A DNA stretch of 64,000 bases, from contig JBJORA010000055.1 of the NCBI GenBank assembly GCA_046049675.1, forward strand, positions 1 to 64,000. The letters run 5' to 3'. Within the stretch, counting starts at the first letter, position 1. Every line of letters starts with the position of its first letter. Below, one piece after another: positions 62,991-64,000 of this stretch. The notes beneath the pieces were generated by a model. It worked only from the letters and a program-made list of their open reading frames with translations, was not told the origin of the DNA and did no database searches. The DNA comes from CAIXQW01 sp046049675. Lineage in GTDB: Bacteria > Bacteroidota > Bacteroidia > Chitinophagales > Chitinophagaceae. Made by a program: the position numbers and the translations under genes.

Positions 62991-63348
62991 GACGTATCGT
63001 CATCCAAACGAGACGGCACGTCACCTAAACGAGACAGCGCATCATCTAAACGAGACAGCACGTTATCTAAGTAAGACGGCACGTCACCCAAACGAGACGG
63101 AGCGTCATCCAAACAAGACGGAGCGTCATCCAAACCAGACGGCGCGTCATCCAAACGAGACGCGAGGTTTGAAAAATGAATATTATGGTGCAATAAATAA
63201 AGATGCAGAAGCCTTAAATAAATATGCGTGTACAAAAAATAAACATAAGGCTACATCAAATAAATATCTGCAATGCATAAGTAAACATGTGCGGAAAGTA
63301 AATGAGTATCGCTGCTCAAATACTAAACATTTTATGACAAATATTTAA
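62968..63348 (+). CDS. Possible heptad-repeat protein ORF from block 2
   Basis: A 126-codon plus-strand frame opening at TTG (MKIKLLNKTYRHPNETARHL). The heptad xxN[K/E][T/Y/H]xx persists through both sub-families of units, although their DNA differs (AACGAGACG versus AATAAATAT), which is what selection on a peptide would give. Not proven: no ribosome-site evidence and the antisense frame is also open over much of it. Confidence 0.35.
   Translation: MKIKLLNKTYRHPNETARHLNETAHHLNETARYLSKTARHPNETERHPNKTERHPNQTARHPNETRGLKNEYYGAINKDAEALNKYACTKNKHKATSNKYLQCISKHVRKVNEYRCSNTKHFMTNI
62983..63339 (+). repeat. 21-bp tandem array, block 2 (plus orientation)
   Basis: Seventeen 21-bp units in register. 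Units 1-9 (62983-63171) resemble CTAAACGAGACGGCACGTCAC and keep AAACGAGACG closely; units 10-17 (63172-63339) diverge to an AAATAAATAT-like core but keep the same 21-bp phase. Block 1 is the inverted counterpart, with a 34-bp AT-rich spacer (62949-62982) containing the palindrome AAAAATATTTTT at 62949-62960. 21 bp is two turns of B-form DNA. Confidence 0.9.
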
Positions 63349-63440
63349 CGCAAATAATACCAAGTTGCGCATGCCTATTGCGTTTTTAATAGCATAGCAT
63401 ACATTTAAACAAAGTGCATCCGCAAGGTGCAATAGCAATT

Positions 63441-63743
63441 ATGGAACGCAAGGGAAAGAACGGGGTATTTACAAAAGTCATTACAAAAAACACAATAGTA
63501 ATAGATGTATTGCCGCTAATAGCAGAACGCGGCATAGTAAATGGCAATAAATTTTTGCGCGAAGCAGGCCTCAGCGCCAATCAAGCACACTATTTAATGA
63601 AACGTAAAGTTGGCAGTGTAAATTCAAGCATACTTACACAGCTGTGTATCGCCTTTAAGTGCCTGCCCAACGATTTGTTTAGCAGGTATGAGATGGATGT
63701 AAATGGCAATGAGTTTTTGGAAGAGTTGAGAGTGATGGAGTAG
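63441..63743 (+). CDS. XRE-like helix-turn-helix regulator
   Basis: ATG at 63441 (MERKGKNGVFTKVITKNTIV) is used; a GTG at 63414 would add nine residues. Residues 25-90 look like a Cro/C1-type HTH of the YozG type: VLPLIAERGIVNGNKFLREAGLSANQAHYLMKRKVGSVNSSILTQLCIAFKCLPNDLF. About 100 residues. It lies 100 bp downstream of the 21-bp array, so it may bind that array, but this is only proximity. After it, 63744-64000 shows no gene. Confidence 0.75.
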   Translation: MERKGKNGVFTKVITKNTIVIDVLPLIAERGIVNGNKFLREAGLSANQAHYLMKRKVGSVNSSILTQLCIAFKCLPNDLFSRYEMDVNGNEFLEELRVME

Positions 63744-64000
63744 TCTAGCGGTGGTACAAAATTGGGAAGCTGCAAATTTATTAGTAAACCACACGCTTAC
63801 ATAGTGTGTAAACTTGCTTTGTTGGCATTTGCGGCAGAGGTCAAAGTAATAATGCTAGTAGCTGACTCTCTGGCACCAAATCTACATTTTTTTTGTTGGC
63901 ATAATGTATGTACACATTCTACTACTATTTGGACTTGAGACTTTTGTTAATGAAAGTTCTTTTTTTGAGTAAGTCGTCGTACTAGGTTATCTTTGGTATA

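Noticed and set aside
62772..63339. Array initially considered a CRISPR
   Set aside because: Units are contiguous 21-bp repeats without unique spacers, and no cas genes are seen.

Overview
This window is an AT-rich chromosomal segment from a member of the Bacteroidota, most likely in or near the Chitinophagales/Sphingobacteriales. The evidence is a PorX-type PglZ response regulator (type IX secretion), a gliding/T9SS-style cysteine-rich adhesin at the left edge, the ftsX-DUF3098-uppP order, many small SP-I and SP-II exported proteins, TAnnTTTG-type promoter motifs and an lpxD-lpxC-fabZ cluster. I see no tRNA, rRNA or CRISPR array.

Layout. 1-8.9 kb (minus strand): a large exported adhesin cut by the window edge, a GT9-like protein, a LysM protein, an rRNA m5C methyltransferase and the three-gene proton-translocating transhydrogenase pntAA-pntAB-pntB. 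9.1-20.6 kb (minus): two lipoproteins, an orphan beta-class DNA methyltransferase, an O-methyltransferase, folA, leuS, a YiiX-like lipoprotein, a double-parvulin prolyl isomerase and a TlpA-like thioredoxin. 20.7-25.0 kb (plus): an S41 protease with a long polyproline tail, a repeat-rich noncoding interval, then ftsX, a DUF3098 protein and uppP. 25.4-34.7 kb is an accessory island: a type IC (EcoR124I-like) restriction-modification operon whose hsdR reading frame is fused to a REP-associated tyrosine transposase, followed by small unknown proteins, a Fic protein and a frameshifted MNT nucleotidyltransferase. 35.6-49.6 kb returns to core genes: TerB-like, alanine dehydrogenase, MBL hydrolases, porX, and the HD-lpxD-lpxC-fabZ-ABC-MFS-MBL run, then a HerA-like ATPase. 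49.8-58.8 kb (minus) is a second accessory island with another type I system, hsdM-hsdS-X-hsdR, where X looks like a proteasome-beta/HslV-type Ntn hydrolase; a two-helix membrane protein adjoins it. 59-64 kb holds a GH19-like enzyme, a patatin phospholipase, an unknown protein, a striking array of about 25 recognisable 21-bp units with an internal inversion, and an XRE-like regulator.

The features most worth following are (1) the Ntn-hydrolase-like gene translationally overlapped with hsdR in the second restriction operon, (2) the in-frame transposase-HsdR fusion, whose transposase half carries a REP-like palindrome and 36-bp repeats inside its own coding sequence, (3) the TAEL-type 12-bp repeats in the first hsdS that could change DNA specificity by slippage, and (4) the divergent 21-bp/7-residue repeat array at 62.8-63.3 kb. 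All functions are inferred from sequence read by eye; no database search was possible.
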